64,000 nt of DNA from Annona cherimola (taxonomy: Eukaryota > Streptophyta > Magnoliopsida > Magnoliales > Annonaceae), in NCBI GenBank assembly GCA_030490835.1, contig CM059971.1:47788012-47852011 (forward strand), read 5' to 3'. The first letter of the stretch is position 1. Each line of letters starts with the position of its first letter. The notes beneath the pieces were generated by a model. It worked only from the letters and a program-made list of their open reading frames with translations, had not been told where the DNA came from and did no database searches. A program made the position numbers and the translations under genes. This document shows, piece by piece, positions 33,906-45,242 of the stretch.

Positions 33906-34454
33906 CTAATCTATTCGCTCGAGATTATACATTACCATTCCCTCCAGTGAGGATCTGAACTCCTCCTGTGGAAGGCATTGAAGGCTTTGGATTGCCAAGT
34001 TGGCTATCTCTTTCGCAAGATCACGTGCTCTTTCAATGGCCCCACAATCAAGGACCAACCCGATCGCATCATCCAACGAACCTGGTTCACTGAATTCAGA
34101 GTCAATCATCTCTTTTAACTTGGGTTCCTTCTCAAGTGCAAAAATAACAGGCGCAGTCAAGTTCCCTTTTGCTAGGTCACTGGCAGAAGGCTTGCCGAGC
34201 TGCTCCGCTGACTGTGTGAAATCAAGGATGTCATCAACCACCTGAAACGACAAGCCAAGGTTCTTCCCATAGTCATACATATGCTGGCATATATTTTCAC
34301 TGACGCCACTGAATATAGCAGCAGCTTTTGTGCTTGCTGCAACCAGGGAAGCAGTCTTGTAGAAGCTCTTGAGTAAGTAATCATCCAGTGTGACATCACA
34401 ATCAAAAAGGCTCGATGCTTGTTTTATTTCGCCACTTGCAAAATCTTTAATGAC
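33906..34454 (-). CDS. SPS: SPS exon 6 (second Asp-rich motif and C-terminus)
   Basis: 549 nt, residues 222-403 and stop TAG at 33906-33908. Contains [19 protein letters not shown], the second motif [14 protein letters not shown]...[10 protein letters not shown] and the end YNLERID. Acceptor TTGTAG. The family's key residues are all present. Confidence 0.96.
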   Translation of the reverse strand, partial: VIKDFASGEIKQASSLFDCDVTLDDYLLKSFYKTASLVAASTKAAAIFSGVSENICQHMYDYGKNLGLSFQVVDDILDFTQSAEQLGKPSASDLAKGNLTAPVIFALEKEPKLKEMIDSEFSEPGSLDDAIGLVLDCGAIERARDLAKEIANLAIQSLQCLPQEEFRSSLEGMVMYNLERID

Positions 34455-37400
34455 CTACAAGACCATGAAAAATTGAGACAAAGCCCTGAGAGAAAGTGTT
34501 GCTAAGCCCACACACCACTCGTCAGGAGCCAAGCATGTAGAACATCCAAAGTGTGTATAAGGCAGGGCCCTGACATGCACACCCAGATGGAGAAGATGGT
34601 CTTCTTCTCGTCAGGGAGAACATTGACATTGCCTTGGAAACAATTGGTGAATTTCATTGATGTAAACTTTCACTGGGAGAGACACCTAGTAAACTAGCTG
34701 GGTGGCTGGTTTTTCTACATGGACCCCACCTCAGACACATTAGATTTCCCACATCAGTGTCAGGTTAAAATGTGAATCCGCTCGCACAAGCTTAGCAAAG
34801 CTCTCAAGAAAAATTGTCCAGTACATACTTGGCTGATGAGCTTTATGACTTGAATGTTTTCTAGATTGGCAAGGTACCATGATGACTGTGCAAACATGAA
34901 ATCACCAGCCAAAACTGCCACCCTTGTCCCGTACAACTGATGAATGGTTGCCTTTCCTACAAAACAGATATCGTTATTTGCAACAGAGGTAGCATTGCAT
35001 ATGCAATTAATAAACCCAACCACCACATAGAAACGAACTCAAAAGTATACCAAAATATTTTTTCATAACAAAGGATGATGGCTACCTCTTCGCATTCCAC
35101 TGTCATCCAATACATCATCATGTATTAAACTCGCAGTATGAATCATCTCAATAATCTCTGCCAACCGCCGATGTTTTGGGCTAAGATCCCTGGATTTACA
35201 TGATATGTGAATAGAGACAATAGACTATATTTCTTCAACAACTCTCTGTGAATATTTCCTTTGTTGAAAAAGTAGGACCAGAAGAAACTTACTTTAAGCC
35301 TACTATCTTTGATGTTGCTCTTGCCACCATAAATACCAAAGCTGGTCTCATCCTCTTCCCACCAGCACTAAATATCTGTTCTGCAGCAGATACTAAAACT
35401 GGGTTTTCTGCACCAACAATCTGTTGAAATATTTTTATCACACACGAAGTTAAGGAATGAGTTTTCACCTATTATGACCTCAACAAAAAAGATATGCAAG
35501 AACCACAATAAAGTGTCAAAAGTTCAACGAGTGCTTTGGCAGAGACCTGTGACAGGTTTGGAACAACCAAAGTTATCTTTTGGGTGGGCAACCACAGCAA
35601 GCAGATGTTTGGCTAAGAGAAACTACTAACTAGATTGTGAAGGACATGTTTAAATGGTTATTTCTTTATAAGAATGTCTAAACAGTTATTTAAGTACTCA
35701 AAAGTTAGGAAAAATTAATCTTGTCACTTCTCTTTTTATAGGATTAGGGTTTCTGAAGTAAAAGAAACCATGCAGTAATTTAGATGTCTAGTTTTTTTTT
35801 TTTTTTAATTGGTAATTTAGGTGTCTAGTTAACATAGTTATTTAGGGTGCATTTAGTAACATATGTGGGGAAAGGGGAAAGGCAAAAGTAAGAAAAATTT
35901 TGAAAATTATGAGTAATGTGATACGATAGGTTAGTTGCATGAGAAAATGATTAGAATATATGAGTAAAAATGGAAAAAGTATGATAGTTAGGTAAAATGA
36001 TTGGGATACACGGATAAATGAGTTTCCCCTTTCATCTCTTCATAAATACATTACCAAACGCACCCTTAGATATCCGAACTTGTCTATTGGGTGGACATCC
36101 GCAACATGCAGATGCTTGGCTAAGACAAACTACTCATTTGATTGTGAAGAACATATTAAAACAGTTATCTGGTTATTCAAAATAATGTGTAAACTAATCA
36201 TGTCACTTATTTCAATAAGAATTAGAGTTTCTGAAGTAAAAGAAGACTTAACAGAAATGACAAGTGAAGAATCTTCAAGTTCTAATGGTAATATACCAAT
36301 TGAGACAAGAAAGTACATGGGTGATATGAGGTGAATTTGGTTGAAAATTTCATAAGATGACAAACTTCAAAGAAATGCCAAGCTAAAAAATGAAAAATAC
36401 TATATTGTCATCTATAAAAATAAAAGAAATATTCAAAATGATGCTAATTAGTGTTAAATAAAACATATGACTCATATTGTGAAGATTTGGGAATGGTCCT
36501 AGAAAGTCGAAAAATAGTGATTGAAAATAACCTTGTCAATAAGAGTTTCCATCTTATTGTCAGTCCCAAGCTCGGATCAAAAACAAGTGTTAGCATGTCA
36601 GGTTATAAGCCAGTGCTATGAAAATCACCGTCACATCTTTTATGGATTCAGGAAATAAATTAAAAGTTGTCAGTGTTAGGGCGTTCCCTGTAAGCGATGA
36701 GCTCAGTGGAGCTCGGTTATATGAGAAAAAGACCAAGGGTTGTTAGCGCCTTTCCCCGTAAGTGACATCGGAGTCTGGATATAGTGAGAAATGGGCAAAG
36801 GTTGCTAAGGCGTTTTCTCAGAAGTGATACACAACAATAATGTTCGGTTTACGATGAGAAGTAGGCAAAGGTTTTCATGCATTTGTGGACATGGTTAGAG
36901 GAAGAAAGTGGTACCAAAACACAGATTGTTTTTACCTCATGGAATGTTGGAACTTTTTCAAGGAAAAGTATCATAGTAGCAGATGCTTTGAGAAGGAGAA
37001 AAATCAATGTAGCTTGTCTTTAAGAGACTAAATGAAAAGGAGAGAAAGCTAGAGAGCTTAATGGATTCAAAATATAGTATATAGGAAAGGATGGAAATAG
37101 AAATGGTTTAGGGATAATAGCAGAAAATAAATTCATAAATGAAGTTTAGATGTTAATAGAGTAAATGACAAAATTATTTAAATGAAGTTGGTGCTAGGTG
37201 TAGAGGTCATAAATGTGATCAGCGCTTATGGACTGCAAATAGGATTAAATGATAGAATCAAAAAAACAATTTTTGAATGACTAAGATAATATAGTGTGAA
37301 ATATACCTAACCAAGAAAAGATTGAGAGGAGAGGAGACTGAAAAGGACATGTAAGATGAGAGAATGTAGGATATGACAGAATTCATTGAAGTTTCGACTT

Positions 37401-40400
37401 TGAAATAAAGAATGAAATGGGAAATGCCATTTCAAATTTTTTTTGTAGCCTATGATTTGGTTATAGCAAATACTCAATTCAAAAAAGAGACTAACATATC
37501 ATAACTTTTTAAGTGTGGGACAAACACTAGTCAAATAGATTTCCTTCTTATAAGAAAATTTAATAGATCTCTCTATAATAGCTGTAAGGTTATCTTAGGT
37601 ATGAGTTTAACCATGTAACATAAATTTCTAGCAATGGATATATATACACAAAAAGAGTTGACAAAAACTAAATGTAATATAATTCCAAAAATTGATGGAA
37701 TTCAAAGGATAATAATATGAAACTTTTTAGTAAAAAATGATAGAAGAAGGAAAATGAGACATACAAGAAGATGAAGTAGAATCAATGTGGGATAAAGTGG
37801 CAATTAGTATAAATGAAGTTGGACAAAGTATTACATGAATATACAAAAACAATAGATTCTTATATAGAAAAACTTGGTTGTGGAACAATGATGCTCAAAA
37901 AGCTATCAATGATAAACAAGAAAAATTTAAAACATAGCAAACTAACAAAAATGATACAAATCTACAATAATGCAAACTATCCAAAAAGCTACTAAAAAAA
38001 CTATTAGTGATGCTAAACACAAACCTTATGATAACTTATATGACGGATTAGGAATTAGACAAGGAGAAAATGATATATTTAAGTTGGCAAAATTAAGAGA
38101 AAATAAAAGTAAAGATTTAGTGCATGTTAAATGCATTCAAGTGAGGACCAAGGAGTTTTAATTAAAGATGATGAAATTAAAAAAAGATAGAAAACTTACT
38201 TCTATAGTCTATTGAATGATACGCCATCAGAACATTTAACATTAGATGTCAGTTTAAATATAGAAGAAGATAGGAATATCAATTATTTCTCAAAAATTTG
38301 AACATCTGAAGTAAAGGAAGCCCTAAAAAAGTGAAACTAAGAAAAGCCTTAGGTTTAAATAATATACCAATTGAGGCATGGGAGTGCATGTGAGATGCAG
38401 GTGTAACATTGTTAATAAATTTTTTTAATAAAATTATAAAGACAAAGTTAATGTTAAGTGAATGGAGAAAAACACTATAGTCCCAATTTATAAAATAAGG
38501 GAGATATTCAAAATTGCGCAAATTATCACGTAATAAAACTAATAACTCATATTAATCAATTAAGGGAGAGAGTAATTAAACAAAGACTAAGATGAGAAAC
38601 TAATGTCGCTAAAAATCAATTTGGTTTTATGCCAGGAAAATCGATCATTGAAGTCATTTTCTTACTTAGACAACTATTTAAGAAGTATAAAAAAAAGAAA
38701 AAGAACTTAAGCATGATTTTTATTTATTTAGAAAAAACATACACTTGAGTTTTAAGAAAGTTAATATGACGAGTGATAAAAAAAGAAATGAATCAATAGT
38801 AGATATATTAATGTTATTAGAGACATGTATGAGGGGACTATAATAAATGCGATGACCATGAGCAGAGATCAAATATTTCGTGATTAAAACAAATTTGCAT
38901 CAAGGATCAATCGTACATCTTTAGCTTTTCACTTCAACGATAGATGAAAATTACTAGACATCTACAAGAAAAAGTACCTTGATGCATGCTATTTGCAGAT
39001 GACATCATTTTAATAGATTAAACTAGAGTAAATTTGAAATTGAATAAGTGGAAAGACACCTTAGACTCTAACGATTTTAGAATTAGTCACATAAAAACTG
39101 AATATATGAAATATAATTTTAATAATAGTGAGTACTTGCATGAGAAACCAATGAAGATCTCAGATCAAGTAATAATAAGAATTAATCGCTTTTAGTATTT
39201 AGGATCAATAGTTCAAGAAAACGAGGAAATTAAGAAAGATATAATACATAGAATTCAAGCAGGATGAAAGGAATGACGAAGTGCTTTAGGAATCTAATGT
39301 GATCGTCGAGTCCCAACTAAATTAAAAGAAATTTCTTTTTAAGACTTTAGACCAACTATACTTTATGAAGCAGAATGTTAGGCAGTTAAAAAACAATATA
39401 CACATAGAATGAGGGTAATAAAAATGAGAATGTTAAGATGGTGGGATGTAAAACAAGAAAAGTTAAAATTAGAAATGCAGTAATCGGAGAAAATCTCAAA
39501 ATACGGCCAATGGTGATAAAATGAGGAAAAACAGATTAAGATGGTTTGGTCATGTTAAACAGAGGCCTAAAATGACATTAGTTAGGAGAGTAGAGTCTCT
39601 TCAAATAGAAGATGGTAAGAGAATAAGAGAAAAGCACCAAAAAATATGGATGGAAGTTCTTTGCCTATTTTTCCAAATCCTTCAAGTGGTTTGACATTTT
39701 ATTACTTGACTGCAAACATATTTTTCTTCATTATTATTTATATTTGTCTTTGTATATAAAAAATCTATCTATTTTATCTTTTTTCACTTAATTTCTAATC
39801 ATTACCATTTGAATTTTGTTCCCAAAGAATCAATTATATGGTACTACAATATTTCTAAGTTATTTTTATTGTATAATCCTTAGATAAATAAGGAAAATTA
39901 TGCCCTGGTGTATTTTAGAAAAGCTTTCTGCCCTTTTATATGAAAAGAAACAATAATACTAAAAACATAGATCATAATAAGAGAAAGTAGGGTTATCATT
40001 TACTTAAGGCAGCAAATCACATTAAAGGAGATGGAACGAGAATGAAAAATTTTCAATCCTTTTCTCTATTTCTAGATGGGCTTCTTTTTCACTTTTTCCA
40101 ATTTAGGTCTACCCCTTTCTTCCGAATCTTTCATGTTCACTAATATTATGAAGCCTTTAGTTTTATTGCAAATCTATATTTGAGGTTACCATTAATCAAT
40201 CGATTTGGCATAGAGCTATTTATTCTACATCAATCTAGTATCTAAAGATCCACCTGCTGAATGTAAATCTCAATAAGAGCAAAAGCTTAAATAATCTCAT
40301 TTACCATCCGGTCACGCATGTGATGTAGGTATGCTATACTTTCTATAGATTACTTAACGACTAAACAATTAAGTACCTACATGTCAACTTTCTAAACAAG

Positions 40401-43400
40401 TTCCAATTTGAAAGCTTCTTTTTCTTTAAGTTCCATGATCCATGGCCTCACATTACTCATTGTGAGGCACCTACATGTCAACTTTCCAAACCAACTTGCA
40501 CGCTTCCATTTCTACGACCTCTAATATGATCCTCCCATTTTTTTTTTTTTTTTTTTTTGAGAAACTTGTTGATATTCTAAACACAAAAGGACACCAGACC
40601 TTCACCATCCCTCTCCAACGACAGAGAGGCTGGATCAGCTGGTGAAATACAAAAGATTTTACAAAAAAAAACGAGTCCCTATACAGCAATCTGGATATAT
40701 TTACCAAGGGTGACCACCGCCAGAAACCTCAGAACAGCCAAGCAGTGTTGTCATCTTTGCTACCATGTGGGCCACCTGATTTGCTGTCCTAAAAAATACA
40801 GAAGCTTATCTTCTCAAACGATTTACTTGTGTCCTTGATTTTCTTCAGCAGAAACTTAAGGGGTTGATTCAAACTTGTGCTCACCATTGCAACAATAATC
40901 AACGTGAGAGAGTCACTCTCTCCAGCATAATTTTCTGAATTCCCATCTCCCTAGCCCACATCAAGCCCAAAAGGCCTGCCTTAAATTCCATCCACATTGG
41001 ATTTATGAGACCCTTATCCAATAAGCACCTTGCTGCCACAAAATCTCCATGGCAATTACAAATCATATCCCTATACCCTCTTATCTCTATTTGATCTGCA
41101 CCACCGGTATCCACATTGGTCTTGAATTCTCCTGTCTCTGGTAATTTCCACCTGGCACTGCTCTCTTCAAGGACGACAACCCACACCCCCCCACCACAAA
41201 CACCAAAAAACAAAAACAACGGCTTGTGCAAGGAAACCTATACTGGTGCAGGAACTCAATACACCACTTTACCATTCCCTCCAACTGGCCTTGTTCCCCA
41301 GCAAACCACACCTGGTTCCTAGCAAACCAGATCTTCCAGCATATAGTTAGGAAAAGGAAGAATAAGTTATGGTTCCATGATCCATGGTCTACAATGTGTG
41401 AATTGCCACCAGTGATCACTATGACCTTCAATGCAAAAATGGGTCATGAAGGTGGTGTGCGAAGACTAGGTGGTGACATTGGTATCATCAGGATAAGGTG
41501 TCAGTGCAAAGGCATTTTGGCAATTAGGTCTAGTTAAAGGCCAGCCCATGTGAGCACTTGCACAATAGAATGTTGGGATACATGGTCCCACGTTACCCAT
41601 ATGGGAGCTAGTAGTGTAACATTTCAACAAGGCTTGTGTAAGTTAATATCCTTGAGTTCCCTCCCCCAAAGTTAGCTTTTGAGATTGAGTTTTCTTAACT
41701 ACAACAGCTAGTTTTTGGGGGTAAGTTCTCCCAAGGGTGTATCATCCACATTGTATTCAAGAATCAGAATCAGCAATTGGTGAATTCTGAAGGGAGGAGG
41801 ATGTAAGAAAGAGGAGATGAAGAAAAGAAGGAGCTTAGAGAGTGTGAGGAGAAGGTTGGGGTGTCAGTCACTAGAACTTGGGTTAGGGAAGGAGAAGAAT
41901 AGCACAGGCAGAAGAAAAAACATGACAGACAGAAAGAAAATTCCAGAAGATATGATAAAGAAAGACAAAGAGACCAGGACTTGAGGGAAATGACAGACAT
42001 CACTCTTCATCATAGGCCTATATATAGTTATGTAACTAATGTCAAGGCAGAGACATGTAAAAGCACGTAAACTTTGAAATTACCATCTTGACCTTGTGTA
42101 ACACCCCTTCATTGTGGACCATTCCTAGGCAAATGACACGATCACTTGCTAACATGGGTGATGATGGATGGGCATGATGTATCTGTGAGAGTTCCAAGCA
42201 TGGAAAGACATAAGCAACGTCAGGGATAGATGGACATCATGACAGTGCTGGGCATTCAGGACACTCTATGTGGATCCTAAATGGCAAATGCAGAGAACTA
42301 TTCCATTCCCATGAGTGGAGCGCATGGAAAATGCAGCTGTCATGAGATGTACAATGGACATAACGTGTATGCATGACTTGCGGTGGACCTAGTCCCATTA
42401 GTTAGGTGCAGTGTCTCATTCAGCACCATGAGAGGGACATGGGATGATACCTTGCACTTTTGAGCTGAGTCTTTGGGACATAACTTATGACATGAGTAAA
42501 TGGGGCATGTGGCTCGCTATAAGAGAGGACATGTGATGGACATGTGTCATCATGTAGAGTGTCTTGTAACACCTTAACTCCATGGATTTCATTTGTAAGG
42601 AACTTGATTCGGGTCAAACAAGTGTTACAGAGATGTAGGCAACTGATTCATAAAGTCAGGCAAGAGATTTTTAAAGCAAGGTGATTTTTTTCGTTCATGT
42701 AAGCTACTTGTTTTGTTCCCTCTCTTGTAGTCTCTTCAAAGCTTAGTTGAAACGGCTGAGGTCGGATACCATAGGCTGGTCTCATGGTTCGGCCTATAGT
42801 TCGCACACACGAAACCTTGGCACACCCAAAGAAGGAATACATTTGAGCTTGTACAGGGGTATCAAACTGGGTATCCCTCTTTAGTTCAGCTGCTGTCATG
42901 ACATATTATTGGAGTAACCAACCCAACCATTCAACATGAAACATTTCAGCAAGGTCATGCTTATGGTGAAGTCATTTGAAGCAGTGCCAGATTAATGCTA
43001 GAGTTCTGACTGTGTTGTTGAATGTCGATTGAGATCTTGACCAATATTTCATGATGAGGTAATTGGAATCACAAAAGATGTGTGGAGGGATCTGGAAGTT
43101 GACTGTTGCTGGAAATTTCGCAATACAACCTAGAATGTAGTAATTGTTGTTGAAGATTGTCATAAGCCAGTAGAATTGTTGGGCCGTTCAAATCAGGAGT
43201 GATCATTGGTTCCCAGTTTAAGTACCTTTTTTAACAGTTTACTAACAGAAAACATAAGAGATCCAGTATCTGGACTGCAGGCAGTTTAGGCAACAATTTT
43301 GCCAAAATGGTTGAAGGACCTTCAGCATTGGTCCATGATGAAGGCAATTGATCCTTAATTTCTTCCTACTTGGCAGAGCGGCAAGACCATAATTAAACCT

Positions 43401-44013
43401 CAAAGAGCCACACAATTTGAGTTGTAGAACATCAATGGTACTTTGGACACAAAAAATATGTGATCTGCTCATTTCGTGGATGCTATGAACTGAAACCAAA
43501 ACAGGAAAGAGGCTCGTACAGCAAGAATTCAAAATACCACTGGCATAATGCCATAATTATCTAGAAGTAAATGCAGCGGTAGAGATTTCTTAAACAGCAA
43601 TACCAGAAGCTACTGACAGAAACTCACAGATATGAGATTCTTATTCAAGATTTGCAAGTCGTCTGCAACCTTCTCCAACAACGAAGACACCGTAATGGGA
43701 GTGCTAGAATTTAGTTTGCTTTCGAATGTCGAACCTGAATAGAAATGGAGCTCAAATAGAATACATAAAGCAAGAAGAGCTAAAAGCAGGCGTTAAAGTG
43801 AAGCAGCAGAAGATTACCAGTCAATGCGGTATTGGAAGCCTCCGCCAAAGACATCCGGCAGACGGCACCTTTGCTGCGTTTTCTCCAGTGCAGGTTCCTG
43901 GTGTCAGTACAGTCCCGAAGCGGCACCCAGCAACTGCTGGATGAGCAGCCGCAACCCGCCCGATTGAATCCAATTCTACTAAGATCCACATTCGGACATG
44001 TCAATGGCATCAT
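33906..44013 (-). CDS. SPS: Solanesyl diphosphate synthase, plastid type (six exons)
   Basis: A trans-long-chain prenyl diphosphate synthase that extends an allylic primer with isopentenyl diphosphate to the C45 chain of plastoquinone-9. Coding exons on the minus strand are 44013-43818, 43734-43628, 35420-35293, 35189-35086, 34956-34829 and 34454-33906. They sum to 1212 nt, 403 residues plus TAG, with matching phases and GT-AG introns (83, 8207, 103, 129 and 374 bp). Residues 1 to about 65 are Ser/Arg/Cys-rich and suit a plastid transit peptide. GKRMRP lies at 122-127, the first Asp-rich motif DDVLD at 168-172 and the second, DDILD, at 295-299. Small residues A163 and S164 sit five and four places before the first motif, which fits long-chain products. 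The C-terminus YNLERID matches plastid SPS1/SPS2 rather than mitochondrial SPS3. The start is the first of two adjacent ATGs. It is intact despite the huge intron 2. Confidence 0.95.
34829..34956 (-). CDS. SPS: SPS exon 5
   Basis: 128 nt, residues 179-221. Contains [20 protein letters not shown], a conserved helix of the family, and ends at LISQ. Acceptor TTGTAG, donor GTATGT. Confidence 0.95.
35086..35189 (-). CDS. SPS: SPS exon 4 (first Asp-rich motif)
   Basis: 104 nt, residues 144-178 plus one base. Contains [18 protein letters not shown] with the Mg-binding DDxxD. Acceptor TCCAG, donor GTAGCC (weaker than its neighbours). Confidence 0.95.
35293..35420 (-). CDS. SPS: SPS exon 3
   Basis: 128 nt, residues 102-143 plus two bases. 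Starts IVGAENPVL and contains GGKRMRP, which binds isopentenyl diphosphate in this family. Acceptor CAACAG, donor GTAAGT. Confidence 0.95.
35574..36260. repeat. Direct duplication flanking a MITE in SPS intron 2
   Basis: 35574-35775 and 36087-36260 are diverged copies of one roughly 180-bp sequence (GGGTGG, CAGATG, TTGGCTAAGA, ATTGTGAAG, TTTCTGAAGTAAAAGAA shared in order). The hAT-like MITE 35843-36068 lies between them. The second copy runs into LINE reverse transcriptase sequence. Confidence 0.6.
35843..36068. mobile_element. hAT-like MITE in SPS intron 2
   Basis: About 226 bp with terminal inverted repeats TAGGGTGCATTTAGTAAC and TTACCAAACGCACCCTTA (right end as on plus), the typical hAT-MITE termini. 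No transposase. No exact 8-bp duplication remains. Confidence 0.72.
36216..36490 (+). mobile_element. LINE reverse transcriptase fragment
   Basis: Weak coding traces (VSEVKEDL...[14 protein letters not shown], then a decayed segment ending near ACATATGACTCATATTGTG). These are collinear with 38300-38560 in the larger LINE just downstream. A second, shorter copy of the same LINE family, on plus, antisense to the SPS gene. Confidence 0.6.
36675..39690 (+). mobile_element. Decayed plant LINE (endonuclease plus reverse transcriptase) in SPS intron 2
   Basis: A non-LTR element antisense to the host gene. The 5' part has three degenerate repeats of about 65 bp (from 36675, each with GCGTTTYCC, GTAAGTGA, and ATGGGCAAAGGTT-like ends). 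An endonuclease start ([12 protein letters not shown]...) lies near 36935-37140 and the linker region at 37800-38160. The reverse transcriptase has [11 protein letters not shown] near 38620 and LFADDIIL near 38990. The C-terminal tail ([10 protein letters not shown]) is near 39540. Many stops and indels: dead. The style is that of plant RTE-like LINEs; the clade is tentative. Confidence 0.85.
40390..40500. repeat. Short degenerate duplication next to LINE tail
   Basis: ACCTACATGTCAACTTTC followed by AAAC-AA-TT occurs near 40376 and again near 40467, about 92 bp apart. It sits just left of the poly(T) run that ends the minus-strand LINE. Confidence 0.5.
40538..41440 (-). mobile_element. 3' end of an L1-type LINE, minus strand, in SPS intron 2
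   Basis: A poly(T) run at 40538-40558 is the poly(A) tail of a minus-strand LINE. Reading leftwards from 41440, the decayed protein has the C-terminal Trp-rich segment ([12 protein letters not shown]) and then an RNase-H-like domain ([15 protein letters not shown], ...[23 protein letters not shown]). This arrangement is known from plant L1 elements with an RNase H. It is truncated at its 5' end and carries frameshifts. Same strand as SPS. Confidence 0.75.
41441..43620. other. Rest of SPS intron 2, no recognised gene
   Basis: I see no supported coding region. Short frames on minus (41770-42003, 42420-42617, 42648-42899, 43242-43532) have no known motif. TGTAACACC-like motifs at 42099, 42554 and, reversed, at 42622 hint at worn gypsy LTR ends, but no border pair can be shown. 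Confidence 0.45.
43628..43734 (-). CDS. SPS: SPS exon 2
   Basis: 107 nt, residues 66-101. It carries the segment [18 protein letters not shown] that precedes the catalytic fold. Acceptor TTCAG, donor GTGAGT. The next exon is 8.2 kb away. Confidence 0.88.
43818..44013 (-). CDS. SPS: SPS exon 1 (transit peptide)
   Basis: Codes for residues 1-65 plus one base. It starts [10 protein letters not shown], like the MM-Cys start of plastid SPS proteins, then CGCSSSSC and basic residues. It ends before the donor GTAATC. An in-frame GTG lies further 5', but ATG at 44011-44013 is the natural start. Confidence 0.88.
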
Positions 44014-44159
44014 TCTCTCGGCCACCCAGATCTCAGGAACTTCAACCGAATCACTTCAATCCCCGCCTCCAGAAAATTAGCAGAGGACTCAAAAACATGC
44101 TAATGCCCAAAATTATGAAACACCAGCCCAAACCAACAGCCAGCCAGCCAATCAGCCAG

Positions 44160-44161
<2 letters not shown>

Positions 44162-44195
<34 letters not shown>

Positions 44196-44210
44196 GAGGA
44201 GGAGGAGAGA
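44162..44210. repeat. GA / GAG microsatellite in the SPS 5' region
   Basis: About 16 GA repeats followed by about five GAG repeats, 150-200 bp upstream of the SPS start codon. On the SPS strand this is (TCC)n(CT)n, a pyrimidine patch common in plant 5' UTRs and core promoters. Length is likely to vary between individuals. Confidence 0.85.
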
Positions 44211-44864
44211 GTTCACTGCATCACGAGCTTTCGATGTGCGGTGCTGTCGACCCAAAAACCCAACCCACCCATTCGATTTGCGTTTGAGTACGTTACGTGG
44301 GAAAAAGTAGCAGCAGCAGCTATTTTGAGTATTATCTTGCGATTGAGAAAAGCCTCTGTGTGGCCCTCTGACGACCACAGACACCCTTGTCATGAGGCCT
44401 CTTATCATCGTCGTTTTGGTTTGGTTTTGGAGACTGGAGAGCGGCTGTCTGAAAGCCTGATGCTGAGTCTGCTAATTTGGATTTTTGGTCACCTAGGCTG
44501 CTCGGTAGCCTATCCACGGGAGGTCGGGGTACTTTACTGACTGACTAGCGGTGGAAGGGAGGGGAGAGTGGGCAGATACTGTGGGGATAAAATTCTGCCA
44601 CGTTGTTAATTATATTTACTGAAAGAGAAAAAGAAAGGTGGACGGTCCTGCAAAGCCCATCGCAGGTCAGGTGTTTGTTTATACTTTATATTGACAAGGA
44701 CGGTCGTCGATAAAATATTATATAATTTAAAATGTTTCTACACTCTTTCATCCTTCTCGGCGCAGGAACAAGAAGATTGAAGCGGCGAGGGCAGACGAAT
44801 ACAACGCAATTAATAACTAATAAGGAAACTGCAAGGATGACAATAAAGGAAAAAAATGAATCGC

Positions 44865-45242
44865 GATTTAATGCACCTGCGTGCACTAAGTGCATTAGCT
44901 CTTTTTTTTATTTTTTTTTGAAAATTTTTTTATACAAGTGTTAATCTAAGTGTATTTAACATGTGTATGAATTTTTACCATTTTTGAAGTATTTTAGATA
45001 TTTTTTATTTTTGAAAATTAATGGCATTTTAGGTAATTTTAAATTACTAAAATATCACTGATTTTAAAAAATCAAAAATAAATATCTAAAATACTCCAAA
45101 AATGGTAAAAATGGATACACATGTTAAATACATTTAAATTAACACTTGTTTAAAAAGTTTTAAAAAAAATTAAAAAATAGGTTAAAATGAGTTTAATGCA
45201 CCATGGTGCACTGAAGCTCAGTGCACTCAGGTGCATTAAATC
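44865..45242. mobile_element. Foldback MITE upstream of SPS
   Basis: A 378-bp element with perfect 15-bp inverted ends (GATTTAATGCACCTG at 44865-44879 and its complement at 45228-45242). The interior is also largely self-complementary (e.g. ACATGTGTATGAATTTTTACC near 44959 against its reverse near 45100-45125). Small dyads (TGCACTAAGTGCA near the left end, GTGCACTGA...TCAGTGCAC near the right end) repeat the TGCAC word. The TTAA inside both ends could be target duplication or part of the ends. No coding capacity. It sits about 0.85 kb upstream of the SPS start. Confidence 0.8.

Noticed and set aside
42090..42640. Gypsy LTR pair with TGTAACACC ends in SPS intron 2
   Set aside because: Motifs occur in both orientations but no matching borders, TSD or primer site could be found.
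33906..44013. Assignment as geranylgeranyl diphosphate synthase or mitochondrial SPS3
   Set aside because: Small residues before the first DDxxD, the IVGAENP and [13 protein letters not shown] segments and the YNLERID end match plastid SPS1/SPS2.
43998..44540. 180-codon plus-strand frame next to SPS
   Set aside because: It is antisense to SPS exon 1 and runs through the GA/GAG microsatellite, giving low-complexity Arg/Glu repeats; no domain features.
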